NCBI GenBank assembly: GCA_947481685.1
Contig: CANKHA010000004.1
Span: 87,268 to 151,267 of the forward strand
Reading direction: 5' to 3'
DNA: 64,000 bases
From: Bradyrhizobiaceae bacterium
Lineage (GTDB): Bacteria; Pseudomonadota; Alphaproteobacteria; Rhizobiales; Xanthobacteraceae
The position numbers and the translations under genes were made by a program. The notes beneath the pieces are model-generated. The model did not search any database and had not been told where the DNA came from. It saw only the letters and a list, made by a program, of their open reading frames with translations. Below, piece after piece: positions 45,480-54,750 of the stretch; within the stretch, counting starts at the first letter, position 1, and each line of letters opens with the position of its first letter.

Positions 45480-46574
45480 GTGTTGTCCAACAATCATCAT
45501 CGCGTTGAGGAAGCCATTGCTGCGTTCAAGCGCGGCGAGTTGATCGTTGTGGCGGACGACGACGACCGCGAGAACGAGGGCGATCTTTTCATCGCCGCTT
45601 CGCTGTGCACGCCGGAGAAGATGGGTTTCATCATCCGCCACACCTCCGGCATTGTCTGTGCGCCTCTGTCGGCGGAAGATGCGCGCCGGCTGCATCTCGA
45701 TCCGATGGTGGCTGCGAACGACGCGCCGCTCGGCACCGCATTCACCGTGACGGTGGATTACCGGCACGGATTGACCACCGGCATTTCCGCCGAGGAACGC
45801 AACAACACGGTGCGCGGCCTGGCCAACGACAATAGCGGAGCGGCGGACTTCGTGCGCCCCGGCCACGTTTTCCCGCTGGTTGCCAAGGAAGGCGGCGTGC
45901 TGATGCGCTCCGGCCATACCGAGGCCTGCGTGGATTTCTGCCGGTTGGCCGGCTTGCCGACCGTCGGCGTGCTGTCCGAACTGATGAACGATGATGGCAC
46001 GGTGATGCGCGGGCCACAGGTTGCCGGCTTCGCCGAACAGCACAAACTCAAAAGTGTCACCATCGCCGATCTGATTTCCTACCGTCAGACGCGCGACAAA
46101 CTGGTGGAACGCATTGCCGAATTTACGGTGCCGTCCGAGATCGGAGATTTGCGCGCTTTCGCTTATGTCACGCCCTTCGACCAGGTGCGCCACATGGCTT
46201 TCATTCTTGGCGACATCGGCGACGGCAAGTCGGTGCTCACGCGGCTGCATCGCGGCCACATGATCGGGGACGTGCTGGGCGGCGCGAAAGTGCTGCGCCG
46301 GGCCATGGCCAAGATCAAGGAAGAGGGCAACGGCGTTATCGTTTATCTGCAGGACGGAGCGGCAGGCGTTCCCAGCACGGCTGTTCCCTCACTGGAGAAT
46401 AGCTCCGATGCCGCGCGCGGCAAGCAATGGCGTGAGGTAGGGCTCGGCGCGCAAATTCTCAAGGATTTAGGCGTTTCCAGCATCCGGCTGCTGGTTTCCG
46501 CTAATCGGAATTACATCGGCGTGACGGGTTTCGGGATCGAAATCGAGTCCACCGAGCACATCCCAAGAGAGTGA
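45480..46574 (+). CDS. ribB: 3,4-dihydroxy-2-butanone-4-phosphate synthase with degenerate RibA domain
   Basis: The N-terminal 205 residues are RibB, which makes dihydroxybutanone phosphate from ribulose-5-phosphate for riboflavin synthesis. They show VVADDDDRENEGDLFIAASL, FIIRHTSGIVCAPLS and the late HTEACVDFCRLAGLP stretch. The remaining 155 residues align with RibA (GTP cyclohydrolase II) but lack its zinc cysteines (RLHRGHMIGDVLGGAKVLRR instead of the CDC-type loop) and the catalytic Arg site. GTP cyclohydrolase activity is therefore unlikely. The GTG at 45480 or the TTG at 45483 is the start; AAGGAG precedes them. Confidence 0.93.
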   Translation: MLSNNHHRVEEAIAAFKRGELIVVADDDDRENEGDLFIAASLCTPEKMGFIIRHTSGIVCAPLSAEDARRLHLDPMVAANDAPLGTAFTVTVDYRHGLTTGISAEERNNTVRGLANDNSGAADFVRPGHVFPLVAKEGGVLMRSGHTEACVDFCRLAGLPTVGVLSELMNDDGTVMRGPQVAGFAEQHKLKSVTIADLISYRQTRDKLVERIAEFTVPSEIGDLRAFAYVTPFDQVRHMAFILGDIGDGKSVLTRLHRGHMIGDVLGGAKVLRRAMAKIKEEGNGVIVYLQDGAAGVPSTAVPSLENSSDAARGKQWREVGLGAQILKDLGVSSIRLLVSANRNYIGVTGFGIEIESTEHIPRE

Positions 46575-46641
46575 ATTAGTCTAATCGGCGCTTCCACCTC
46601 CGCCTCACTCCGTGGCAGCATGGAGCTCTGGAGGAGTCGGA

Positions 46642-47487
46642 ATGACTACTCGATCCTCGTGGCTGTCTTTCGCCTGGACGCTTCTCGCCGGCACGGCTTG
46701 TCTTGGCCTCGCCATGGCGGCGCCTGCGCCTTCCGCCCAATTCGCCCAGCAACAATCCAGCGTGATCGAAGTCGATGTCGAGCTTGTGCTCGCGGTCGAC
46801 ATCTCGTTTTCGATGGATCCGGACGAGCAGGAGCTGCAGCGGGAAGGTTATGCCCACGCGCTCACGTCAAACGAGTTCCTGCGCGCGCTGAAAGACGGCA
46901 TTCACGGCAAGATCGCCATCACCTATCTCGAGTGGGCGAATATCAACGAGCGGCGCGTGATCGTTCCCTGGCGGCTGATCGACGGTCCGGAAGCGGCGGA
47001 CGGGTTTGTTGCCGAGATCATGCGCGCGCCGTACCGGCGTGCTTCGCGAACCTCCGTGTCGGGTGCGTTGGAATTTTCCGCACAGCAATTCGAAAATAGC
47101 GGATACAAGGGCATTCGGCGGGTAATCGATGTTTCCGGCGATGGCGCCAACAACAATGGCCCGCCGGTGACCATCGTGCGCGATGAAGTGCTTGCCAAAG
47201 GCATCGTCATCAACGGGTTGCCGATCATGCTCAAGGATCCGATCGGGTCCGGCATGGATATCGAGGGCCTCGATATCTATTACGAGGATTGCGTGATCGG
47301 AGGGCCGGGCGCTTTTGTGATCCCGATCAAGGAGCGCGAAAAATTCAAGGAAGCCACGCGGACCAAACTGTTGCAGGAAGTCGCGGCGCTTCCGCCCGAT
47401 GCTCGCGCCGTTCCGGCCTCATCCTCAGCACCGCGGATATCCTGTCTGCTTGGCGAGCAGATATGGCAGCAGCGCTGGGGCAACTGA
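46642..47487 (+). CDS. DUF1194 family exported protein (vWA-like)
   Basis: This 281-residue protein has a signal peptide (SFAWTLLAGTACLGLAMAA) and a domain that resembles von Willebrand A folds of the DUF1194 family, with the metal-ion-like motif VDISFSMDPDEQ and the GDGANNNGPPV loop. It is probably periplasmic or secreted and may bind partners rather than catalyse. The ATG at 46642 is chosen because GGAGGA precedes it. The function is unknown. It converges on the uracil methyltransferase gene. Confidence 0.87.
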   Translation: MTTRSSWLSFAWTLLAGTACLGLAMAAPAPSAQFAQQQSSVIEVDVELVLAVDISFSMDPDEQELQREGYAHALTSNEFLRALKDGIHGKIAITYLEWANINERRVIVPWRLIDGPEAADGFVAEIMRAPYRRASRTSVSGALEFSAQQFENSGYKGIRRVIDVSGDGANNNGPPVTIVRDEVLAKGIVINGLPIMLKDPIGSGMDIEGLDIYYEDCVIGGPGAFVIPIKEREKFKEATRTKLLQEVAALPPDARAVPASSSAPRISCLLGEQIWQQRWGN

Positions 47488-47491
47488 CCTC

Positions 47492-48730
47492 TTAGCGCTC
47501 GAACTTTCCGACCAATTCCACATGCGCGGAATGGCGGAATTGATCGACCGGCGTCACCTGCACCAGGCGATAGCCGCCGTCGATCAGAATGCGTGCATCG
47601 CGGGCGAATGTCGCGGCATTGCATGACACCGCGACCACCGTCTTCACTTTGCTCGCTGCCAGTTCCTGCGCCTGTGATTGCGCGCCCTGGCGCGGCGGAT
47701 CGAAGACCACCGCATCGAAGGCGGCCAATTCCTTGACGGTGAAGGGGCGGCGAAAAAGATCGCGCACCTGCGCATCGATCGGTTTCAGTCCCGATGCCAT
47801 GGTGGCGGCTTTTGCGAGCGCGCCAATCGCGCCGGCGTCGTCGTCGGCTGCCGTAATGCGCGCGCGTTCCGCCAGACGGAGCGCAAAAGGTCCGACGCCG
47901 CAGAACAGGTCGGCGATGGCCTTTGCCTTTGGTATAGCGTCTTCAATCAGACGCGCGAGCGTCGTTTCGCCTTCGACGGTCGCTTGCAGGAAAGCGCCCG
48001 GCGGCAAGGTCACCATACAGCGTCCAACCTTGATCGTCGGCGGCGTACGCTGGATCACCAACTCGCCGTGCCGCGTCAGTCGGGCGAGGCGATATTTCTC
48101 GGCCAAAGCCGCAAGCTGCGCCGTGCGTTTGCTGTTGATCGCGCCAGAACCCCTCACATCCACATCGAGGCCTGCGTCAGTGACGGTAAACTGAATGTCG
48201 AGTGGCTTGCGCGTGTCTTTCAACGTTTCGGCAATCGTCCGGGCAATGGTGGTCGCATTGGCCAGAGCAGGGACGAGAATGGGACAGCGCTCGATGGACA
48301 CGATCTCATGCGCCCGCGGCGCGGCGAATCCCACTTGCAGAACGCCATCATCGCCACTGCGTACGTGAAAGGTCGCGCGACGACGGCCTGCGCCGTGGGC
48401 GTCAAGGTATTCGCCAACCGGCGCGTCGATGCCATCCTGGCTCAAGGCATCGACAACCAGCCCCCGCTTCCATGCGCGATAATGTGGCTCGCTCCAATGC
48501 TGGATGGCACATCCGCCGCACGTGCAGAAATGCCGGCAGAAAGGCGCGATCCGCTCCGGGCTTGCCGTTATTACACGCAGCAGATGCCGGCGCTCGGGAT
48601 GGCCGGGCTCGGCATCGACTTCCACGGTTTCCCCCGGCAATGCATAGGACACAAAGCGCTGGCCACCTGGCGTGTCGACCACGCCGTCGCCACGATGCCC
48701 AACGGATGCAATGGTCAGTGTCTCAATCAT
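47492..48730 (-). CDS. TrmA/RlmD-type RNA uracil-5-methyltransferase
   Basis: This 412-residue S-adenosylmethionine-dependent enzyme methylates uracil-5 in rRNA or tRNA. The Fe-S ligand region [15 protein letters not shown] is present near residue 60. The methyltransferase fold shows [30 protein letters not shown] and the catalytic Cys in [18 protein letters not shown]. It is RlmD/RumA-like, but the exact target base is not set by sequence. The ATG at 48730 overlaps the tlyA stop by 8 bases, so the two are translationally coupled. Confidence 0.93.
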   Translation of the reverse strand: MIETLTIASVGHRGDGVVDTPGGQRFVSYALPGETVEVDAEPGHPERRHLLRVITASPERIAPFCRHFCTCGGCAIQHWSEPHYRAWKRGLVVDALSQDGIDAPVGEYLDAHGAGRRRATFHVRSGDDGVLQVGFAAPRAHEIVSIERCPILVPALANATTIARTIAETLKDTRKPLDIQFTVTDAGLDVDVRGSGAINSKRTAQLAALAEKYRLARLTRHGELVIQRTPPTIKVGRCMVTLPPGAFLQATVEGETTLARLIEDAIPKAKAIADLFCGVGPFALRLAERARITAADDDAGAIGALAKAATMASGLKPIDAQVRDLFRRPFTVKELAAFDAVVFDPPRQGAQSQAQELAASKVKTVVAVSCNAATFARDARILIDGGYRLVQVTPVDQFRHSAHVELVGKFER

Positions 48731-49454
48731 GCCGCGCTCCGAGCAGGAATTCGCGGTTGCCATCGCCGCCAGTTACCGGGGAAGGAATGACCCCTAGCAC
48801 ATGCCAGCCCAAGCCAACGGTGAAAGTGATGATGTCATCGCACACCGCCTGATGAACGTGCGTGTCGCGGACGACGCCCTTCTTGAGATTGGCCCGGCCG
48901 GCTTCGAACTGCGGTTTGATCAAGGCAACGAGTTGCGTGGGGCGCTTGGTCAAAGCCAGTACGGACGGAAGCACGAGTTTGAGTGAAATGAAGCTGACGT
49001 CGATCACGACCAGATCGGGCGGCTCCGGTAGCTGCTGAGGGGAAAGGCTGCGAATATCGGTCGCTTCCAGGGACAGGATTTCCGGCCGGGCGCGCAAGCT
49101 GGCGTGCAACTGGCCGCGCCCGACATCGACCGCATAGACGTTTTTGGCGCCGCGTTCGAGCAGCACATGGCTGAACCCGCCGGTGGATGCGCCGATATCC
49201 AGGCAGACCCGGTTTTTTGGATCTAAGCCGAAGTGATCCAGCGCCGCCGTCAGTTTTACGCCGCCGCGCGACACCCAGGGATGTTCAGCCTCCGCATGAA
49301 TCGCCGCATCGACCGCGATCCCGTCCGATGCCTTGGCCACGGTGATGCCATTGGCTGTCACCAAGCCTGCTGCGATCGCAGCCTGCGCTTTGGCCCGGCT
49401 TTCGAACAAGCCGCGCTCCACCAGCAACAGATCGGCGCGCTTGCGCTCAGTCAT
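48723..49454 (-). CDS. tlyA: TlyA-type rRNA cytidine-2'-O-methyltransferase / hemolysin-like
   Basis: TlyA 2'-O-methylates cytidines in 16S and 23S rRNA in the organisms studied. The 243-residue protein has an N-terminal S4 RNA-binding domain ([20 protein letters not shown]), followed by an FtsJ-like methyltransferase ([20 protein letters not shown] and [13 protein letters not shown]). The catalytic Lys is in [10 protein letters not shown]. The ATG at 49454 is chosen, with 49475 as an alternative. It is upstream of the uracil methyltransferase gene and overlaps it. Confidence 0.93.
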   Translation of the reverse strand: MTERKRADLLLVERGLFESRAKAQAAIAAGLVTANGITVAKASDGIAVDAAIHAEAEHPWVSRGGVKLTAALDHFGLDPKNRVCLDIGASTGGFSHVLLERGAKNVYAVDVGRGQLHASLRARPEILSLEATDIRSLSPQQLPEPPDLVVIDVSFISLKLVLPSVLALTKRPTQLVALIKPQFEAGRANLKKGVVRDTHVHQAVCDDIITFTVGLGWHVLGVIPSPVTGGDGNREFLLGARHD

Positions 49455-49542
49455 CGGGGCCTCAAAAGGGAACAAATCGGTCGCAAAAGTTATTTTGCCA
49501 AATGGTCGGTCGTGGAGCGACCATTTTCATGTGGAGATGATC

Positions 49543-49749
49543 ATGGCACGTAAATATTCACACAGCGCTTCCAGGGACGTCGAGCGCGTGATGAAGAAGC
49601 GCAAGAAGGGCACGCTCCGAAGCGGGCGGAGCAAGAAGAAGGTCACGAGCCGCAAACAGGCAATCGCCATCGGACTCTCGGAAGCGCGCAAGAAAGGCAA
49701 GAAGGTCCCCAAGAGGAAGACCGCAGGCCGGAAGAAAAAGAAGAGCTGA
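49543..49749 (+). CDS. DUF6496-type lysine-rich small protein
   Basis: This 68-residue protein is very basic and resembles histone H1-like or DUF6496 proteins: ARKYSHSASRDVERVMKKRK, then SGRSKKKVTSRKQAIAIGLS, and a Lys-rich tail. It may bind nucleic acid. The ATG at 49543 is selected because TGGAG precedes it at 6-7 bases, and a start 2 codons upstream is also possible. The longer frame from 49333 passes through the opposite-strand tlyA gene. It sits between tlyA and the MATE gene. Confidence 0.8.
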   Translation: MARKYSHSASRDVERVMKKRKKGTLRSGRSKKKVTSRKQAIAIGLSEARKKGKKVPKRKTAGRKKKKS

Positions 49750-49758
49750 CGCTGGAGC

Positions 49759-51171
49759 TCAGACGGGTTTGACCGCCGGCAGATAGCCGCGTTTGGTTAG
49801 CACATTGAAACGCCAGACCATCAGTACCGCATACAGCATGACGGACAAGGAAAGCCCGATCCAGATGCCGAACGCGCCCCATCCGGCGGGAAAACCCAGC
49901 ACGTAGCAGACCGCGAAGCCGACCCCCCAGAAGCAGAGCGCGGCGAAGATCAGCGGGATCCGGGTGTCGTTGAGTCCGCGCAAGGCTCCCGCAGCGACCG
50001 TCTGAATACCATCGGCGATGAAGAAGCTGGCGCCGAGCAACAACAAGGTCGCCGTGAGCGTTGCCGTTGCGTCGGCGTCGGGTGCGGTTTCTCCGAGGAA
50101 GAGCCACGGAATGTGGTGGCGGCTGAGCGCGACCAGTACGGTCATGGTCGCCATGAAGCCGGTTGCCAGCGCCAGCGCGGCCAAGCCAGCCCGGCGCGTG
50201 CCCTCTGCATCGCCGCGGCCGACGGCATGGCCGACGCGCACTGTGGCTGCCATCGAAATCCCGAACGGCACCATGAACATGATCGACGCGATCTGCAGCG
50301 CGATCTGGTGCGCTGCAAGCTGGATCGTGCCGATGCTTCCCATCAGCAATGCGGCGGCGGCGAACACGCCATACTCCAGCAGGAAGGAGCCCGAGATCGG
50401 CGCGCCGACCCAGAACAGTTTGCCCAGCAGTGCCCAGTCGCAACGCCAGAAGCGCCCGAGGATCTGGTACTTCTTGAACGGCCTCGTGGCGTAGGCAAAC
50501 CAGATCGCAGCAGCGCACATGGCGATATTCACGAAGGTTGTCGCGAGCCCCGCGCCGAACAGCTCAAGCCGCGGCAAGCCGAAAGCGCCGTAGATCAGCG
50601 CATAGGCGAGCAGCAGGTTGGCGGGAATCGCCGCGACGGTGATCCACATCGCAGGCTCGGGCCGGTTGACCGAACCCATGAAGCCGCGGATGGCGATGAA
50701 CCACCACGCCGGCACGAGGCTCCAGGCCAGACCATAGAGATACTGCGCAGCAAGATGCGCCGTTTCCGCGCTCTGGCCGAGTGCGAGCAGGAGTCCTTCG
50801 CCGTACTGTTGGCCCAGTGTCAGCGGCACCCCGAGCAACGTCGCTGCCCACAATCCCACGCGCAGCGAGCGCCGGACCATACGCGGATCGCGCGCGCCGA
50901 AAGCCTGCGAAGCGAGCGGCGCGACGGCAGACACCACGCCCATGCCGATCACGAAGCCGACGAACAACACGGTATGCGCCAGGGCAACCGCGGCCACGAC
51001 ATGTCCGCCGAGCCGGCCCAGCAGCGCGAGGTCGCTGGTCATCATGGCAATCTGGCCGAGCTGCGTCAGCGCCATCGGCCAGCTCAGCCGGATGGTGTCG
51101 GAAACTTCGGTGCGCCAGATGGAAGGTGTCGCTGGCGTTGTGGCAGCGCCAGCAATGCTGCTTTGAGACAT
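49759..51171 (-). CDS. MATE family efflux transporter (NorM-like)
   Basis: This 470-residue protein has about twelve hydrophobic segments with the duplicated MATE layout. Motifs include DTIRLSWPMALTQLGQIAMM, SAVAPLASQAFGARDPRMV and GISMAATVRVGHAVGRGDAE in the second half. It exports cationic drugs or metabolites using Na+ or H+ gradients. Substrate cannot be inferred. It lies between dxs and the DUF6496/tlyA genes, interrupting an otherwise common xseB-dxs-tlyA order. A 14-bp perfect hairpin separates it from dxs. Confidence 0.93.
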   Translation of the reverse strand: MSQSSIAGAATTPATPSIWRTEVSDTIRLSWPMALTQLGQIAMMTSDLALLGRLGGHVVAAVALAHTVLFVGFVIGMGVVSAVAPLASQAFGARDPRMVRRSLRVGLWAATLLGVPLTLGQQYGEGLLLALGQSAETAHLAAQYLYGLAWSLVPAWWFIAIRGFMGSVNRPEPAMWITVAAIPANLLLAYALIYGAFGLPRLELFGAGLATTFVNIAMCAAAIWFAYATRPFKKYQILGRFWRCDWALLGKLFWVGAPISGSFLLEYGVFAAAALLMGSIGTIQLAAHQIALQIASIMFMVPFGISMAATVRVGHAVGRGDAEGTRRAGLAALALATGFMATMTVLVALSRHHIPWLFLGETAPDADATATLTATLLLLGASFFIADGIQTVAAGALRGLNDTRIPLIFAALCFWGVGFAVCYVLGFPAGWGAFGIWIGLSLSVMLYAVLMVWRFNVLTKRGYLPAVKPV

Positions 51172-51200
51172 GATATTTATTTGTTAGCCGAGATGCGGTG

Positions 51201-51234
51201 CATTGATGTGCCGCGCAATAGCGGCACATCAATG
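51201..51234. other. 14-bp perfect hairpin between dxs and the MATE gene
   Basis: CATTGATGTGCCGC (51201-51214) and GCGGCACATCAATG (51221-51234) form a perfect stem around a 6-base loop. It lies after the dxs stop on the transcribed strand and before the MATE start. There is no U-run, so it may be a palindromic unit or mRNA-stabilising structure. Confidence 0.55.
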
Positions 51235-51292
51235 GCCTAGCAAGGGAACATGGAGAAAATGCGAAGGGCTGCGGTAGCCCGACGCAGCGTGT

Positions 51293-53206
51293 TTAAGCGA
51301 GCTTCACCGTTTCCGCGGTGAGATCCTTGCCCAGCGCTTCAAACACCTTGGTGACGATGCCGCGCGCATCGAGTCCGGCGGTGGCATATTGCGCCACTGG
51401 CGAATCCTGCTCGATGAAGACATCCGGCAGCACCATGGTGCGGACCTTCAGGCCGCTGTCGAGCACGCCGTTGTCGGCCAGCGTTTGCAGCACGTAAGAG
51501 CCGAAACCGCCCACCGAGCCTTCCTCAATCGTCACCAGCACTTCGTGCTCGCGCGCGAGACGCAGCACGAGATCGGTATCGAGCGGCTTGGCAAAGCGCG
51601 CATCCGCGACGGTGGTCGAAAGGCCAAAGCCTGCAAGCTCGTCGGCAGCGGTCAGGCATTCCTGCAGGCGCGCACCAAAGGAGAGCAGCGCCACCTTGCT
51701 GCCTTCGCGCACAATGCGGCCTTTGCCGATTTCCAGCGGCTTGCCTTCTTCCGGCATCGCAACGCCGGTGCCTTCGCCGCGCGGGTAACGGAACGCTGAA
51801 GGGCGATCGTTGATCGACGCGGCGGTTGCAACCATATGCACGAGCTCGGCTTCGTCGGCCGCCGCCATCACTACGAAATTCGGCAGGCATCCGAGATAGG
51901 CGACATCGAATGATCCGGCATGGGTCGCGCCATCGGCTCCGACGAGGCCTGCACGGTCGATCGCGAAACGCACCGGCAGCGACTGGATCGCCACGTCATG
52001 CACCACCTGATCGTAGGCACGCTGCAGGAAGGTGGAATAGATCGCGGCGAAAGGCTTGAAGCCTTCAGTCGCAAGGCCTGCTGCGAAGGTCACGGCGTGC
52101 TGCTCGGCAATGCCGACGTCAAACATGCGGTCAGGAAATTCTGCCTCGAACAGATCGAGACCGGTGCCGGACGGCATCGCGCCGGTGATGGCGACAATCT
52201 TGTCATCCTTGCGCGCTTCCTTGACCAGGCTTTCGGCGAACACCTTGGTATAGACCGGAGCATGCGACTTTGATTTTGTCTGCGCGCCGGTTGCGACGTC
52301 GAACTTGACCACGCCGTGGTACTTGTCTGCCGATGTCTCGGCGGGCGGATAGCCTTTGCCCTTCTGCGTGACGACATGCACGAGGATCGGGCCGGTCTCG
52401 CTGTCGCGGACATTCTTCAGGATCGGCAAGAGGTGATCGAGGTTGTGGCCGTCGATTGGTCCGACATAGAAGAAGCCCATCTCCTCGAACAGCGTGCCGC
52501 CGGTCCAGAAGCCGCGCGCGAATTCCTCCGCCTTGGCCGCGCTGTCCTCGAAGAACCGCGGCAGCTTGTGCAGCAGATGCTTTCCGATTTCGCGCAGCGA
52601 GCGATAGGCCTTGCCGGAAATCAGCCGCGCCAGATAAGCCGACATGGCGCCGACGGGTGGCGCAATCGACATGTCGTTGTCGTTGAGCACGACGATCAGC
52701 CGCGAGTTCATCGCGCCGGCATTGTTCATGGCCTCGTAGGCCATGCCCGCGGACATCGCGCCGTCGCCGATCACCGCGACGACGTTATTCTTTTTGCCGT
52801 CGAGATCGCGCGCCACCGCCATGCCGAGCGCAGCGGAGATCGATGTCGAGGAATGCGCCGCCCCGAAGGGGTCGTATTCGCTCTCGCTCCGCCTGGTGAA
52901 GCCCGAAAGGCCGCCGGGCTGGCGCAGCGTACGGATGCGGTCGCGCCGTCCGGTCAAAATCTTGTGTGGGTAGGCCTGATGGCCGACGTCCCAGATCAGC
53001 CGGTCGCGCGGGGTGTCGAAGATATAATGCAGGGCGACGGTGAGCTCGATCACGCCGAGGCCGGCGCCGAGATGCCCGCCGGTGACCGAAACGGCGTCGA
53101 TGGTTTCCTGGCGCAATTCGGCCGCGAGCTGCGGCAGCTGAGCGGGCTCAAGCTTGCGCAGGTCTTCGGGTATCCGCACCTGGTCGAGAAGGGGGGTATT
53201 TGCCAC
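51293..53206 (-). CDS. dxs: 1-deoxy-D-xylulose-5-phosphate synthase
   Basis: Dxs condenses pyruvate and glyceraldehyde-3-phosphate with ThDP to start the non-mevalonate isoprenoid pathway, and it also supplies thiamine and pyridoxal precursors. The 637-residue protein shows [18 protein letters not shown], the ThDP motif [29 protein letters not shown] and [15 protein letters not shown]. It starts with GTG. It follows xseB by 111 bases on the same strand, the usual rhizobial order. Confidence 0.97.
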   Translation of the reverse strand: MANTPLLDQVRIPEDLRKLEPAQLPQLAAELRQETIDAVSVTGGHLGAGLGVIELTVALHYIFDTPRDRLIWDVGHQAYPHKILTGRRDRIRTLRQPGGLSGFTRRSESEYDPFGAAHSSTSISAALGMAVARDLDGKKNNVVAVIGDGAMSAGMAYEAMNNAGAMNSRLIVVLNDNDMSIAPPVGAMSAYLARLISGKAYRSLREIGKHLLHKLPRFFEDSAAKAEEFARGFWTGGTLFEEMGFFYVGPIDGHNLDHLLPILKNVRDSETGPILVHVVTQKGKGYPPAETSADKYHGVVKFDVATGAQTKSKSHAPVYTKVFAESLVKEARKDDKIVAITGAMPSGTGLDLFEAEFPDRMFDVGIAEQHAVTFAAGLATEGFKPFAAIYSTFLQRAYDQVVHDVAIQSLPVRFAIDRAGLVGADGATHAGSFDVAYLGCLPNFVVMAAADEAELVHMVATAASINDRPSAFRYPRGEGTGVAMPEEGKPLEIGKGRIVREGSKVALLSFGARLQECLTAADELAGFGLSTTVADARFAKPLDTDLVLRLAREHEVLVTIEEGSVGGFGSYVLQTLADNGVLDSGLKVRTMVLPDVFIEQDSPVAQYATAGLDARGIVTKVFEALGKDLTAETVKLA

Positions 53207-53317
53207 GGGGGTTCCTTACTGCACCGGCCGCCCCAACGGCCGAAATAAGCCCAATTACCGAGGCTTACACCCAATAGCAGGTTGGCGCAACGAACCCAGG
53301 ATTGGGCAGTTTTTGGT

Positions 53318-53569
53318 CTAATTGATGTCCAGCGGCTCGGTGCCGGTGGGCTTGCCGGAGGCATCCAGCACGAGCTTGTTCACCCGCGCCTCGGCCTGCG
53401 CCAGCAGCTCTTCGCAGCGGCGCTTGAGCACTTCGCCGCGCTCGTAGATTGCCACGGACTCTTCGAGCGGGACCTTGCCTTCCTCGAGCCGCTTGACGAT
53501 CGATTCGAGTTCTTCGATCGCCTTTTCGAAGGGCAATTTCGCGACATCGCTGTTCTTGTTCTCAGCCAT
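53318..53569 (-). CDS. xseB: Exodeoxyribonuclease VII small subunit
   Basis: XseB is the small subunit that, with XseA, degrades single-stranded DNA. The 83-residue protein carries the family pattern LPFEKAIEELESIVKRLEEG then KVPLEESVAIYERGEVLKRR, forming two helices. The C-terminal VNKLVLDASGKPTGTEPLDI is normal. The xseA gene is not in the window. It lies 20 bases after the HDAC-like gene and before dxs. Confidence 0.96.
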   Translation of the reverse strand: MAENKNSDVAKLPFEKAIEELESIVKRLEEGKVPLEESVAIYERGEVLKRRCEELLAQAEARVNKLVLDASGKPTGTEPLDIN

Positions 53570-53589
53570 GACAGGACCGTGCCAGTTCT

Positions 53590-54519
53590 CTAGCCGCGCA
53601 TCAAGGCGGTGACATGCGCCGCGGCGGACTGCGACAGGCCCTGCAGGTCGTAGCCGCCTTCCAGTACGGAGACGATCCGGCCCTGCGCGGAGGCGTCCGC
53701 ATGTTCCATGAGTTTCTGGGTTGCCCAGGCGAAATCTGGCTCCAGCAGATTGAGGCTCGCCAGCGGATCGCGCATATGCGCGTCGAAGCCTGCTGAGATG
53801 ATGATGATGTCCGGCGCGAAAGCGCGCAGCCGCGGCAGGATCGTGCTCTCGAAAGCTTCGCGGAATTTGTCGCCGCCGTCGCCGCTGCGCAGCGGCGCAT
53901 TGACGATGTTGTCGTGGTCGCCGCGCTCGTCACGCGCCCCGGTGCCGGGATAGAGCGGCATCTCGTGGGTTGAGCAATACATCACGCTGGCATCGGACCA
54001 GAAGATATCCTGCGAGCCGTTGCCGTGATGCACGTCGAAATCAACGACAGCGGCGCGCGTCAGTCCGTGCTTTTGCTGTGCATAGCGCGCGGCGATGGCG
54101 GCGCTGTTGAAAATGCAGAAACCCATGGCGCGCGCGGTTTCCGCATGGTGCCCGGGCGGGCGCACGGCGACGAAGGCATTGTCCGCGCGTCGCGCGACAA
54201 CTTCATCGACGGCATAGGTCGCGCCACCGGTGGCGCGGATCGCCGCCTCGAAGCTGCCCGGCGACATCGTGGTGTCGCCATCGATCTGTATCAGGCCGCG
54301 CTGCGGCGTCGCTTCGCGGATTTCGACGACGTAGTCCATCGGATGACAGAGCGCGACGGTCTCGAGCGATGCTGCCGGCGCTTCCGCGCGGACGAGGTCC
54401 GCGAAATCCGGCTCTTCCAGCACGGCGTTGATCGCGCGCAACCGGTCCGGCCGCTCGGGATGACCTTGCGGCGTGCGGTGTTCGAGACAGGCCGGATGGG
54501 TGACGAACAATGTGGGCAT
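53590..54519 (-). CDS. Histone deacetylase family amidohydrolase
   Basis: This 309-residue Zn-dependent deacetylase-fold protein has RPPGHHAETARAMGFCIFN, DFDVHHGNGSQDIF, STHEMPLYPGTGA and SAGFDAHMRDPLASL, which together supply the catalytic His pair and metal Asp/His ligands. Bacterial relatives act on acetylpolyamines or other acetylated metabolites, or on acetoin utilisation substrates. The 20-base gap before xseB suggests co-transcription. The substrate cannot be inferred. Confidence 0.93.
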   Translation of the reverse strand: MPTLFVTHPACLEHRTPQGHPERPDRLRAINAVLEEPDFADLVRAEAPAASLETVALCHPMDYVVEIREATPQRGLIQIDGDTTMSPGSFEAAIRATGGATYAVDEVVARRADNAFVAVRPPGHHAETARAMGFCIFNSAAIAARYAQQKHGLTRAAVVDFDVHHGNGSQDIFWSDASVMYCSTHEMPLYPGTGARDERGDHDNIVNAPLRSGDGGDKFREAFESTILPRLRAFAPDIIIISAGFDAHMRDPLASLNLLEPDFAWATQKLMEHADASAQGRIVSVLEGGYDLQGLSQSAAAHVTALMRG

Positions 54520-54619
54520 GGACTCTATATAGGGCAGGGGAAATGCGCCGTCACCCCGATGTTTGAAATTGGTTGATAGCTAAAAGAATGCGCGGATTCA
54601 TCTTTCTATCCACCGCGTT

Positions 54620-54715
54620 CCTCACCCTGAGGAGCCGCCGAAGGCGGCGTCTCGAAGGGCGAGGCCTGGGCCACATCCTTCGAGACGGCTGCTGCGCAGC
54701 CTCCTCAGGATGAGG
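54620..54715. repeat. Palindromic intergenic repeat, copy 1
   Basis: A 96-base unit beginning CCTCACCCTGAGGAG and ending CTCCTCAGGATGAGG. Its inner part has GGCGTCTCGAAG and CATCCTTCGAGACGGC, which form a large imperfect palindrome. Copies 2 and 3 lie at 57342 and 61476. Confidence 0.8.
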
Positions 54716-54750
54716 ATAATATGTTGTTCCCGTACAAATTATTTCCGCCG

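Noticed and set aside
49333..49542. N-terminal extension of the DUF6496 frame
   Set aside because: It runs opposite the tlyA coding sequence and has no ribosome site, so the start at 49543 is preferred.
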